From NCBI RefSeq assembly GCF_037137075.1, contig NZ_JBBBNV010000024.1:1-64000 (forward strand): a stretch of 64,000 bases of DNA, given 5' to 3'. This stretch comes from JBBBNV01 sp037137075. Lineage in GTDB: Bacteria > Bacillota > Bacilli > Paenibacillales > NBRC-103111. The notes under the pieces were generated by a model, which did not search any database, had not been told where the DNA came from, and worked only from the letters and a program-made list of their open reading frames with translations. This document shows, piece after piece, positions 44,066 to 51,901 of the stretch. Position numbers and translations under genes: made by a program. The first letter of the stretch is position 1; each line of letters starts with the position of its first letter.

Positions 44066-45304
44066 TCAAGATTCTTGCTTCAGCGTGAACAGATGCGGGG
44101 CGCTGAAAATTTCCTGCAGCACCAGCGTCGCCGCACCGATGATCCCTGCCTTGCCGCCAAACGCCGTCGGGCGGATCGCCATGCCCTTCACATTATTGCG
44201 CAGGGATTTCTCCTGAATGGCCTCATGCATGCCTTTAAACAGCAGATCCCCGCTGGCCGCTACCCCGCCGCCGACGATCACCAGCTCGGGATTAAGCAAA
44301 TTCACCAGGATAGAAACCGCATGACCGAGATAACGCCCTGTTTCATCAAGCAGACGTCGGGCAGGCTCATCCCCGAGCAGAGCCGCCTCATGGATGAGCT
44401 TGCCGGTAATTTCAGGCAGGCGGCCTTCCGTCATCTGCGTGAGCAGAGACGCTGTGCCGGCCTGTATGCGCCGTCTCATGCGCTCCTCGAGCGCAGGACC
44501 GGACGCAATCGTCGACAAACAGCCGTATTTGCCGCAAAAGCACCGTTCCCCGTTGTCGGCCACCGTGATATGGCCAATCTCGCCTGCGCCGTAATGCGAT
44601 CCGCGCAGCAGTTCGCCATTCACATAAATCCCGGAGCCGATTCCCGTGCCCACATTCACAAAAATAAAATTCGTCACCTGCACAGCCTGGCCGAACCATT
44701 TCTCTCCAAGCGCCATCGCCCGGACATCATTGTCGATAAAGACGGGCAGGTCAAACCGGCTCGCGAACCGCTCCCGAACCGGAATATTCTCCCAGCCAAA
44801 GGCCGGCGCGAATAGGGAGACGCCCTCCTCGGTATTCACAAGCCCATGGAAGCCGATGCCGATACCCAGTACTTGATCCGGGGAAATGCCTGGCTGGTCA
44901 AGCACCTGTTGAATGGACGCCTCGATGGTGTCAAGCACTTCATCGGGTCCAGACCCTTCCCCGAACGGCAGCCGGACCTCCGCAATCATGTTGGCCCCGA
45001 GATCCGTGACGGCGGTGCTGACGCCCGTCGTGCCCATGTCGACCCCAATCACACAATAGGAGCCGGGAGCCAGCTCCAGCAGAGTAGGCTTGCGGCCGCC
45101 GCTGGATTCGCCGCTCCCTATTTCCTTCACAATTCCCAGCTCCAGCAGCGGCAGCACATTACTGGACACCGTCGCCGCATTTAATCCGGTTTGCTTCGTT
45201 ATATCAGCCCGCGACACCGGACCGGCCTCGCGGATGATGCGCAAAATCGTCGCTGTATTAATATGTTTAACAAGGCCAATTCTGGCTGTAGACGGGTGCT
45301 TCAT
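44066..45304 (-). CDS. ROK-family transcriptional repressor, probable galactose-operon regulator
   Basis: The 412-residue protein has an N-terminal winged helix (ADITKQTGLNAATVSSNVLPLLELGIVKE) and a ROK sugar-kinase-like domain. The domain has the phosphate motif GVDMGTTGVS, the EIGHITV metal site and the zinc motif CFCGKYGC. This is the XylR/NagC architecture: DNA binding is relieved by a sugar. It is the first gene of the gal operon, and a 27-base palindrome covers its 5' leader, so autoregulation is likely. The effector, probably galactose or a phosphate of it, is inferred from the neighbours. Confidence 0.9.
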   Translation of the reverse strand: MKHPSTARIGLVKHINTATILRIIREAGPVSRADITKQTGLNAATVSSNVLPLLELGIVKEIGSGESSGGRKPTLLELAPGSYCVIGVDMGTTGVSTAVTDLGANMIAEVRLPFGEGSGPDEVLDTIEASIQQVLDQPGISPDQVLGIGIGFHGLVNTEEGVSLFAPAFGWENIPVRERFASRFDLPVFIDNDVRAMALGEKWFGQAVQVTNFIFVNVGTGIGSGIYVNGELLRGSHYGAGEIGHITVADNGERCFCGKYGCLSTIASGPALEERMRRRIQAGTASLLTQMTEGRLPEITGKLIHEAALLGDEPARRLLDETGRYLGHAVSILVNLLNPELVIVGGGVAASGDLLFKGMHEAIQEKSLRNNVKGMAIRPTAFGGKAGIIGAATLVLQEIFSAPHLFTLKQES

Positions 45305-45312
45305 ACGAACCC

Positions 45313-45339
45313 CTTTCTTTTTTTAATAAATAAAGAAAG
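45313..45339. promoter_or_regulatory. AT-rich palindrome, likely operator of the ROK repressor
   Basis: CTTTCTTTTTTTA and TAAATAAAGAAAG are complementary at 12 of 13 positions. The site lies between the -10 element and the ROK start, ending eight bases before the ATG, and resembles the T-rich/A-rich operators of XylR-type ROK repressors. Confidence 0.6.
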
Positions 45340-45345
45340 TGAATA

Positions 45346-45373
45346 ATTTTATGTTAGCATGGCTGTTTGACAA
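45346..45373 (-). promoter_or_regulatory. promoter of the ROK-galKET operon
   Basis: On the minus strand TTGTCA and TAAAAT are separated by 16 bases, about 40 bases upstream of the ROK start. Confidence 0.6.
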
Positions 45374-45375
45374 AA

Positions 45376-46128
45376 TCAAGACCATTCCAGATCCAGCTCC
45401 GGCAGCTCCAAAGCAGCCTGGCGGACTGTCTCCCCCTTGGCCCCGCCTTGTTCCTCTTCGCTTAGCTCCCGAATACACTCCGGCCCGTCGTTTCTTACAT
45501 TCCCGACCGCCGCAGCTACCGGATACGCCCGCATCTCCCCGCCAGGATAGGGAACAAGCAGCTTTTGCAGCCGGGCGGTATCCTGCACAGAGCGGTCAAG
45601 CCACAACGGCTCATCCTCCTGCCGCAGCACCACGGGCATACGGTCATGAATGCCGGCCATCAGCGGGTTTGGAGTTGTGGTCACAATGGCGCAGGTGGCC
45701 AGCCTTTTCCCGTCGGGAGCGATCCAAATGTCGTACAAGCCGGCCATCGAGAACAGGCGGTTGTCCTTCATTACAATCCGCATCGGCTGCTTCCCGGAGC
45801 CTGCTTTTTTCCATTCGTAGAAGCCGTCGGCAGGAATCAGGCAGCGCCGCCGCTCAAATGACCGCCGGTAAGCCGGCTTCTCGGTCAGCGTTTCCGCCCG
45901 CGCATTCAGCAGTGTCGTGCCCAGCCGCTCCTCCTTGGCCCAGTGGGGCACAAGCCCCCACCTCAGCTCCCCGAGCCGGTTGCGGCCCTCGTGACCCACA
46001 ATCGCCGGAACGCTCTGCCCTGGGGCGATGTTATATCTCGGCCGGTGGTACGGACCGGTTTCCTCGCCGATATAGTACCGCAGCATAAGCTCCTCCATAG
46101 TCACTGTAATGGTGTATCTGCCGCACAT
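45376..46128 (-). CDS. SOS response-associated peptidase (SRAP/YedK/HMCES family)
   Basis: SRAP proteins cross-link to abasic sites in single-stranded DNA and shield them during replication. Cys2 in MCGRYT, exposed by Met removal, forms the covalent bond. Other active-site elements are NARAET, PADGFYEW (Glu) and the His in HDRMPVV. The 250-residue length is normal. A purine-rich stretch precedes the ATG. It is divergent from the unknown gene at 46544, and the shared upstream region holds two LexA-like boxes, though these lie over 300 bases from this start. Confidence 0.93.
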   Translation of the reverse strand: MCGRYTITVTMEELMLRYYIGEETGPYHRPRYNIAPGQSVPAIVGHEGRNRLGELRWGLVPHWAKEERLGTTLLNARAETLTEKPAYRRSFERRRCLIPADGFYEWKKAGSGKQPMRIVMKDNRLFSMAGLYDIWIAPDGKRLATCAIVTTTPNPLMAGIHDRMPVVLRQEDEPLWLDRSVQDTARLQKLLVPYPGGEMRAYPVAAAVGNVRNDGPECIRELSEEEQGGAKGETVRQAALELPELDLEWS

Positions 46129-46469
46129 CCCGTCCCCCCCCCATCTCCCTTGCTGCCGCCCTGCAGCGGTGCTGACGAACTCTTTTCTACTATTATTATA
46201 TCCGATTTCCGGCGCCTTTGCCTGATAGGATGGACGGCCGCCGCGCGAACTGTGCGGAGCGTATCGCGCGGCGCCTCAAGCTTTTGGGCAAATACTGGTT
46301 AAGTCCGGGAACTCAAGCAAGCTTTCGCTTTAGTACGATGCCGAGGGGCCTTAGGCCTTGTGCCGGTATCTGAAATCGGGAGTCTTTTCAGAATGGAACG
46401 GCTGTTCCATGGTTCATGGAGACACTTAAGCCGCAGGAAAATTTTACAATCGCTTTCGCTCTTGAAATA

Positions 46470-46483
46470 CGAATATTTGTTCG
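46470..46483. promoter_or_regulatory. LexA-like box 1
   Basis: CGAATATTTGTTCG differs from the Bacillus LexA consensus CGAACNNNNGTTCG at one base. It lies just upstream of the -10 TATAAT at 46494-46499. Confidence 0.6.
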
Positions 46484-46505
46484 CTATTCTGTATATAATG
46501 AGTTA

Positions 46506-46519
46506 AGAACAAATGTTCT
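46506..46519. promoter_or_regulatory. LexA-like box 2
   Basis: AGAACAAATGTTCT has the perfect core GAACN4GTTC with the preferred A/T centre. It lies 25 bases upstream of the ATG, downstream of the -10 element. Confidence 0.7.
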
Positions 46520-46543
46520 TATTTTGAAGGTGGAGGGGCTCTT

Positions 46544-47011
46544 ATGAATCATTCTGTATCAAGTCAACCTGAGGCTGTTCCGCAAATACCTTCCCCGGGT
46601 GACCAGGCTGTTCCAGCGGCCGGGCGCATACGTCCCCCCTCCACGCCAAGCCGGATGCCGGCGGCAGAGGACATGCAGCTTGTTAAGGATTATTTGCTTC
46701 TGCCCGTGCTGCTGGAGGTGCTGGAGCGAGATATGAGTATTCTGCAGACGCTCAAGCTTAAAATGCCGGCGCCGTACGTCCGTACCTTGCGCGGTGTACA
46801 GGATCAGGTGACCTCGGATTTGGCTTCTGTGCGCACCAGGCTGCGCCAGCGCGGCGTCAAGGTGTATGAGGAACGCCGTACGGCGGCAGGCATCGAAGCC
46901 ATGTATTTGTGCCGGGGCTACCACTATCCCTTCTCGATGCTGTGGAGCCTGATTAAGGCGGAGGTGGAGCAGCGGCTGAACCGTTATCTCGGGCTTGGCT
47001 CCGATACGTAG
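46544..47011 (+). CDS. uncharacterised protein behind LexA-like boxes
   Basis: I do not recognise this 155-residue protein. The first 45 residues are Pro/Ser/Ala-rich and probably disordered. The rest is predicted helical (LVKDYLLLPVLLEVLERDMS, VQDQVTSDLASVRTRLRQRG), with a basic stretch VKVYEERRT and a final aromatic segment containing GYHYPFSMLWSL. There is no membrane segment or cysteine cluster. GGAGGGG stands eight bases before the ATG. The two LexA-like boxes around its -10 element predict induction by DNA damage, and the nearby SRAP and Y-family polymerase genes support that setting. Confidence 0.75.
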   Translation: MNHSVSSQPEAVPQIPSPGDQAVPAAGRIRPPSTPSRMPAAEDMQLVKDYLLLPVLLEVLERDMSILQTLKLKMPAPYVRTLRGVQDQVTSDLASVRTRLRQRGVKVYEERRTAAGIEAMYLCRGYHYPFSMLWSLIKAEVEQRLNRYLGLGSDT

Positions 47012-47246
47012 TCCGGCTTTTGCGCCTCGCTCAGCACGGTTTGGTCCGTGTCGTACAGTGCGGTACCGCATGACGGGCAGCCAGCCGCTTCGACGTCCGC
47101 CGCCTTGTCCATACGCCGGGCCAGCTGCGCCATAAGGCTTATCCGGCGATGAGGCACAAGCGAGGGCCCGCATGGCGTGGATTGGATTGGTCCCTGTTGT
47201 GGTATACTTCCTAATAATGTTACTTGTTACGGAGGCGATCCAGACC

Positions 47247-48176
47247 ATGCTCCCTTCTTCGGCGGAACCCGTTATTGAACTGCACAACGTCAGTAAAAGC
47301 ATTCGCGGCGCCACGCTTGTCCATCACTTGTCCTTTTCCGTCCGGCGCGGAGAAGTATGCGGCTTTCTGGGTCCCAATGGCTCAGGCAAAACAACCACAC
47401 TCCGTATGATGGTGGGGCTAATGTCTCCGACAAACGGGGAGATTGTCATTTCGGGCCACCCGATCCGCACTCAGCGTGCGCAAGCCCTGGAGCATGTCGG
47501 CGCCATTATTGAACAGCCCGCGCTGTATGATTATATGAGCGGACTGAACAATTTGCGGCATTTTGCCCGGATGAGCCGTACGCCGATAAGCGCGCAGCGA
47601 ATGTTGGATATGGCCGCCCTAATGAGCCTTAACCACGCTATCCACAACAAGGTGAAAACGTATTCGCTCGGAATGAAGCAGAGACTTGGCATTGCCCAGG
47701 CGCTGCTCCACGCGCCCTCCATCCTGCTGCTCGACGAGCCGACCAATGGCCTGGATCCGGAAGGAATCCGCCAGCTGCGCGATCATTTGCGCCATTTGGC
47801 CCGTACAGAGCAGATGGCGGTGCTCGTCTCCAGCCACCTGCTCTCTGAAGTGGAGCTGATGTGCGACCGCGTGGTCATCATTCAGGACGGCACTCTGGTC
47901 GAAGAGCGGCAGCTGGGTGACCGGACGGTTCCCGGGAATACCCGGCTGCCGATCGTCTTCGAGGTCGATCTGCCGGAGCAAGCGGCCCGGCTGCTCCTGC
48001 CCTTCGGGACAGGGCGCCTCGGAGAACAGACGGTCACAATAGAGCTGGACAAAGAAACGATACCGGCGGCAGTCCTGGCGCTTGCCACAGGCGGAATCCG
48101 CCTGTATCAGGTTCGGACAGTAACGCCGTCGCTGGAAGACCTGTTTTTATCCTTGACCAAAGGGGGACGATCCTGA
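47247..48176 (+). CDS. ABC transporter ATP-binding protein (bacitracin-type exporter)
   Basis: The 309-residue ATPase has Walker A GPNGSGKTTTL near residue 46, the signature YSLGMKQRLGIAQ and Walker B SILLLDEPTNGLDPEG, then a C-terminal domain of about 90 residues. It resembles the BcrA-like group that exports peptides or lipids with a six-helix permease. The ATG at 47247 has GGAGG 11 bases upstream; a longer frame back to 47172 would begin in a hydrophobic stretch and lacks a site. The permease gene overlaps its stop (TGATG). Confidence 0.9.
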   Translation: MLPSSAEPVIELHNVSKSIRGATLVHHLSFSVRRGEVCGFLGPNGSGKTTTLRMMVGLMSPTNGEIVISGHPIRTQRAQALEHVGAIIEQPALYDYMSGLNNLRHFARMSRTPISAQRMLDMAALMSLNHAIHNKVKTYSLGMKQRLGIAQALLHAPSILLLDEPTNGLDPEGIRQLRDHLRHLARTEQMAVLVSSHLLSEVELMCDRVVIIQDGTLVEERQLGDRTVPGNTRLPIVFEVDLPEQAARLLLPFGTGRLGEQTVTIELDKETIPAAVLALATGGIRLYQVRTVTPSLEDLFLSLTKGGRS

Positions 48177-48955
48177 TGCCATACATCGCTCTTATTCAAA
48201 ATGAGTGGATGAAGCTCAACAGCAAGAAGCAGACTGCATTGTTCGGGTTGTTTCTGCTTGGCGTTATCGGCATTTCGGCCTTTGTCGTCCGCTTCTCCAT
48301 GAGCTCGTTGGCTGATCGTATGGGGTATACCGACTTTGCAGGCTATATGGTTTCAGGGCTCGGCCTGCTTATTCCCTTGTTCGGCATTGTGATTGCTTCT
48401 CAAATCGTGGCCGACGAATACCGGGACGGAACGATTCGGCAGCTGCTTATTCGTCCCGCCAGCCGCGCTGCAGTGCTGTGGTCCAAATACGCCACCCTGC
48501 TCATCGTCATCGTCTGCGCGTACGCAGTGCTGTTCGTGCTCAGCCTTGGCTGCGGGCTGCTTGTATTCGGCACGGCTGCCGCCCATGGCGGAGATACGCC
48601 GCTGCTTCTATTCAAGCAAATCATGTACCGTATCCCGGGCGCCATCTTCGAGGCTACGGTTGCATTTGCCGTCGGCGCCATTTCGCGGAGCGTGGGGCTG
48701 GCGATTAGTATCGGGATCCTATTGAGCTTCTCCAGCAGTCTCATCGCCGCGCTGCTCGCCCGGTACAGCTGGTCCAAATATCTGGTGTTCGCCAACCTTG
48801 ATTTAGCCGTATACGACAGCAGCCCGGAGCTCCGCGGCCCGGGGCCTCTCTTGCCCGGCATGACCTTCGGCTTCTCGCTCACCGTCCTGCTGGCGTATCT
48901 TGTTCTACTCTATATAATCACCCTATTGTTCTTTACAAAAAGGGATGTGCACTAA
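48176..48955 (+). CDS. ABC-2 type permease
   Basis: The 259-residue membrane protein has six predicted helices. The first segment is LNSKKQTALFGLFLLGVIGI and the family motif IVADEYRDGTIRQLLIRP follows helix 2, typical of BcrB/NatB-like permeases. Its start overlaps the ATPase stop by one base, so the two subunits are made together. The Y-family polymerase gene follows 26 bases later and may share the transcript, though the functional link is unclear. Confidence 0.87.
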   Translation: MPYIALIQNEWMKLNSKKQTALFGLFLLGVIGISAFVVRFSMSSLADRMGYTDFAGYMVSGLGLLIPLFGIVIASQIVADEYRDGTIRQLLIRPASRAAVLWSKYATLLIVIVCAYAVLFVLSLGCGLLVFGTAAAHGGDTPLLLFKQIMYRIPGAIFEATVAFAVGAISRSVGLAISIGILLSFSSSLIAALLARYSWSKYLVFANLDLAVYDSSPELRGPGPLLPGMTFGFSLTVLLAYLVLLYIITLLFFTKRDVH

Positions 48956-48981
48956 ACCTGGAATAAAGCGGGAGTGACATC

Positions 48982-50223
48982 ATGAACAAACCCCAAGCAC
49001 ACCGCACTATTTTTCTGGCGGACTGCCAGTCGTTCTACGCCAGTGTAGAAAAAGCGGCCCATCCCGGCTACAAAGAGCGGCCGCTGGTCGTAGCCGGCGA
49101 TCCGGCGCGCCGATCCGGCATTGTTCTGGCCGCCTGTCCGCTAGCCAAAGCTCGCGGCATTACGACAGCCCAGCGGCTCGGTGAAGCGCTGAGCAGGTGC
49201 TCCGATCTTGTCGTAGTCCAACCGCATATGGAGCAGTATATCCGCGTATCCTTGCAAATCACCGACATTTTACGCTGCTATTCGGATTTGGTGGAGCCCT
49301 ATAGCATCGATGAGCAATTCCTTGACCTCACCGGCAGCCAGGAGCTTCTCGGGGGACCCCTGGACATTGCGCGGCATATCCAGCTGCGGGTTCTTCAGGA
49401 AACCGGGGTTTATACCCGGATCGGCATTAGTGAGAATAAAGTGCTGGCTAAGATGGCTTGTGATAACTTTGCCAAAAAGCATCCGGAAGGTATATACACG
49501 CTGCCCAACAGCAAACTGGATGAGCTTTGGAGACTTCCAGTCCACTGCATGTTTATGATTGGGTCCCGCATGACACAGCACCTGCAGCATATGGGCATTC
49601 AAACCATCGGCGAGCTGGCCGGCACCCCGCTAGGGAAGCTTCGGGCGAAGTGGGGAATGAACGGAGAAGTGTTATGGCGGATCGCCAACGGCATCGACAA
49701 CAGCCCGGTTACTGTACACGCCCATGACCGGCAGCAGGCCATCGGCCATCAAATGACTCTTCCGCGCGACTATAGCACAGAAGCGGATCTGCATGTCATT
49801 TTGCTGGAGCTTGCGGATTTGGTATGCCGGCGCTGCAGGGCCAAGCGCTCTATGGGGCAGGTGGTATCTGTCGGCTGCCAGGGCGCGGACTATGAGCATC
49901 CGGGCGGCTTTTACCGCCAGATGAAGCTGCATGAGCCGACCAATCTGGCGGAGGACGTGTACCATGCCGCCAAGCAGCTGCTCCAGCGGCACTGGGACGG
50001 TCTGCCCGTACGCAAAGTGGCGGTGAATTTGTCCGGACTCGTCAGCGACCGTGTTGTGCAGCTGCACTTGTTTGAGGATCGGGACAAGAAACTGGCACTG
50101 GCCCACGTAACCGACCGCATTAAACAAAAATACGGCGACGCTGCCATTATACGCGCCGCTTCCAGACTGGATGCCGGTCAAGCGGAGGATCGCGCCGGCA
50201 AAATCGGAGGCCACTACAAATGA
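48982..50223 (+). CDS. Y-family DNA polymerase, UvrX/YqjW (UmuC-like) type
   Basis: The 413-residue translesion polymerase is distinct from the DinB at 22543. The palm motifs are FLADCQSFYASVEKA (catalytic Asp, with Cys in place of the usual Met/Val) and YSIDEQFLDLTG. The little-finger domain ends with the clamp-binding QLHLF. The pattern fits the Bacillus UvrX/YqjW subgroup. GCGGGAG precedes the ATG. It overlaps the YolD-like gene by four bases, the arrangement known for uvrX-yolD pairs. No LexA box lies directly upstream. Confidence 0.9.
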   Translation: MNKPQAHRTIFLADCQSFYASVEKAAHPGYKERPLVVAGDPARRSGIVLAACPLAKARGITTAQRLGEALSRCSDLVVVQPHMEQYIRVSLQITDILRCYSDLVEPYSIDEQFLDLTGSQELLGGPLDIARHIQLRVLQETGVYTRIGISENKVLAKMACDNFAKKHPEGIYTLPNSKLDELWRLPVHCMFMIGSRMTQHLQHMGIQTIGELAGTPLGKLRAKWGMNGEVLWRIANGIDNSPVTVHAHDRQQAIGHQMTLPRDYSTEADLHVILLELADLVCRRCRAKRSMGQVVSVGCQGADYEHPGGFYRQMKLHEPTNLAEDVYHAAKQLLQRHWDGLPVRKVAVNLSGLVSDRVVQLHLFEDRDKKLALAHVTDRIKQKYGDAAIIRAASRLDAGQAEDRAGKIGGHYK

Positions 50224-50555
50224 GCAAAAAACTGCAAGGCAACGGCCTGTTTGAATCGTCGCGCATGATGCTGCCGGAACACAAGGAGGCTTTCCTCCAA
50301 AGCCAACACAATTTGCGGCAGCAGCCGCGCCCTTATTTGGATGAACAGGAAGCCGAATGCATCTCTCTTCTTCTGGCTGAATCGCTCCGGCACCAAAAAG
50401 AAATGACGCTGGTTGTATTCGGGGAGTACGGAAACAAGAGGTTGACGGGGGTAGTTACACAAGCCGATCCGCGGCAAGGCCTTGTGAAGCTTCAACAGGA
50501 CTGCGCTGCGGTGTGGATTTCCGCAGCGGATATTGTCGGCGTCCGGCAGCTATAG
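50220..50555 (+). CDS. YolD-like protein
   Basis: The 111-residue protein matches the YolD-like family. It begins with GNGLFESSRMMLPEHKEAF, and YLDEQEAECISLLLAESL is followed by a beta-rich C-terminal half (MTLVVFGEYGNKRLTGVV). YolD-like proteins accompany Y-family polymerases in Bacillales and are thought to be UmuD-like partners, although the role is not well established. The ATGA overlap with the polymerase stop implies translational coupling and a one-to-one partner. Confidence 0.88.
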   Translation: MSKKLQGNGLFESSRMMLPEHKEAFLQSQHNLRQQPRPYLDEQEAECISLLLAESLRHQKEMTLVVFGEYGNKRLTGVVTQADPRQGLVKLQQDCAAVWISAADIVGVRQL

Positions 50556-50582
50556 GCACGGCAATAGGCTTTCACGCCGAAA

Positions 50583-50606
50583 AGGCCAACCGATAACCCG
50601 GTTGGC
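50583..50606 (+). terminator. terminator of the polymerase-YolD operon
   Basis: GGCCAACCG and CGGTTGGCC form a perfect nine-base stem with a six-base loop, 28 bases after the YolD stop. The following T-run is weak. Confidence 0.65.
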
Positions 50607-50617
50607 CTAATCCTCCG

Positions 50618-50646
50618 CAAGCCCCGCAGCTTTATGCTGCAGGGCT
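50618..50646. terminator. hairpin downstream of the FAD protein gene
   Basis: AAGCCCCGCAGC and GCTGCAGGGCTT form a near-perfect stem with a short loop. It may end the minus-strand FAD-protein transcript; no long T-run follows. Confidence 0.5.
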
Positions 50647-50666
50647 TCCCGCTTTTAATAAAAGCG

Positions 50667-51230
50667 CTAGCCTTTCAGAACATCATGATCAACGTAGCGC
50701 TCTCCATTCAGGGCACTGACAACATTAATGGCTACCTTGGCTCCGTCACCGGCAGTAATAATCGTATGTACGCTTACTCCAGCAGCCGTACCTGCAGCCC
50801 AAATCCCTTCAACATTCGTCTGACCGGCTGCATCCACGTCGAATACCGTTTTCACACGGGGCTCGGTTCCGGGCTTCGTCTGAAGGCCGGCTGCCTCAGC
50901 CAAATCGGTCAAAAATCCGGTGGCCAGGATCACATGCTTCGCTTCATAGGAGGCTTCGTCCGTAGACACCCGGAACACACCGTCTTCTTTTACAATGGAA
51001 GTGACCTTGCCCTGAACAAGCTGAGCGCCGAATTTGGACGCCTGCTCCTTGCCAAGCCGGATTAAATCGGGCCCGCTGATTTCAGCTACGCCATAATGAT
51101 TTTCAACCCATGCCCGCTTGGTTACACTTTGATCGCTGTCGATGACAATGGTTTGTTTCCCGGCCTTCGCGGTAAACAGCGCCGCGCTTGCTCCCGCCGG
51201 ACCGGCTCCCACAATAATAATATCCGCCAT
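50667..51230 (-). CDS. short FAD-dependent oxidoreductase, thioredoxin-reductase-like
   Basis: The 187-residue protein consists of one FAD-binding domain. The dinucleotide motif is IIIVGAGPAGASAALFTAKAG at the N-terminus, ILATGF lies in the middle, and IWAAGTAAG near the end corresponds to the second FAD motif. It lacks the NADPH domain and the CxxC redox site of thioredoxin reductase, which are about 120 residues in that family. It may depend on another reductase or act as an oxidase. AAAGGGG stands upstream of the ATG at slightly long spacing. It is monocistronic. Confidence 0.82.
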   Translation of the reverse strand: MADIIIVGAGPAGASAALFTAKAGKQTIVIDSDQSVTKRAWVENHYGVAEISGPDLIRLGKEQASKFGAQLVQGKVTSIVKEDGVFRVSTDEASYEAKHVILATGFLTDLAEAAGLQTKPGTEPRVKTVFDVDAAGQTNVEGIWAAGTAAGVSVHTIITAGDGAKVAINVVSALNGERYVDHDVLKG

Positions 51231-51288
51231 GTTCCTTTAGCCCCTTTACTGTAATCTTTCACTTGCTTCCCTAAGCATACTCCTTTTG

Positions 51289-51322
51289 GAAAAAAAAGAA
51301 AACCGGTGCTTAAGAGACCGGC
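51289..51322 (-). terminator. terminator of the Cys/His-rich small protein gene
   Basis: On the minus strand GCCGGT and ACCGGTT form a stem that overlaps the last codons of the gene, followed by TTTTCTTTTTTTT. Confidence 0.75.
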
Positions 51323-51570
51323 TGCTCCGTTGCTGTGCATGTGTGAATTTCCGTTCGACAGGAAAGCTTATAGATGTAGTAGTGCTTCGCACAGAAGCCC
51401 TTGCATACCGCATCCTTGTCGCAGCGTATCCATTGACAGGTAGAAGCTGTTTTTTTTCTCGTCCTTACAAGCTGGGGATCTCCATTTCTGCGTAAACGCT
51501 GGTGATGCATCGAACATAATTTTTTAGCTTTAACCGGCTTGGTACAGCCGTCAATGGAACATACGTCCAC
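51310..51570 (-). CDS. small Cys/His-rich zinc-binding-type protein
   Basis: The 86-residue basic protein has two repeats of a Cys/His pattern. The first is CSIDGCTKPVKAKKLCSMHH followed by QRLRRNGDP, and the second is CQWIRCDKDAVCKGFCAKHY. This pattern occurs in small phage and HNH-linked proteins and suggests two zinc knuckles and nucleic acid binding. The start is GTG with AGGGGA upstream. It has its own terminator. No phage genes are adjacent and the function is unknown. Confidence 0.7.
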   Translation of the reverse strand: MDVCSIDGCTKPVKAKKLCSMHHQRLRRNGDPQLVRTRKKTASTCQWIRCDKDAVCKGFCAKHYYIYKLSCRTEIHTCTATEQPVS

Positions 51571-51831
51571 CCGAGAATCCCCTGCCTTTGTTGTCTCTAT
51601 AATCTTGTTGTCTCTCTATAAAGTATTATTAAACATAAATTGGAATAATTAAAGTCCTTTTTGCAGGCAAAATTCAGGAAAATTACCGTATAAAAAGGGC
51701 AAATCAAGGCAATTGTAACGGTAAATGAACCCAAGTTTAATAATTTAACCTTACTTTCGAATTTGTAATTTAATTTTCGATGGCGTCCAGAAAAACGATT
51801 GGAATTACAGGTTTTATTGCCTTTTTGTACG

Positions 51832-51861
51832 TTGAATAAAACTGGAGCCGTCCAGTATACT
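51832..51861 (+). promoter_or_regulatory. promoter of the PAS-HTH regulator
   Basis: TTGAAT and TATACT are 18 bases apart, about 40 bases upstream of the GTG start. Confidence 0.6.
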
Positions 51862-51874
51862 GAAAACGTTCTAC
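51861..51874. promoter_or_regulatory. cre-like site upstream of the PAS-HTH gene
   Basis: TGAAAACGTTCTAC agrees with the CcpA cre consensus TGWAANCGNTNWCA at the first 12 positions but not the last two. A similar sequence lies at 52935-52948. Confidence 0.3.
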
Positions 51875-51901
51875 ATTCTTATTGTTGAAGGAGCCTCCGC
51901 A

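Larger units (their letters stand above)
46129..46543. other. regulatory region between SRAP and the unknown gene at 46544
   Basis: This 415-base stretch includes a perfect nine-base inverted repeat (GCCGCGCGA at 46240-46248 and TCGCGCGGC at 46264-46272) and two LexA-like boxes around a TATAAT near the right end. No gene is seen. Confidence 0.5.
51571..51901. other. AT-rich region upstream of the PAS-HTH gene
   Basis: This 331-base stretch is clearly richer in A and T than its neighbours. Besides the promoter and the cre-like sequence at its right end, no gene or structured RNA is recognised. Confidence 0.4.
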
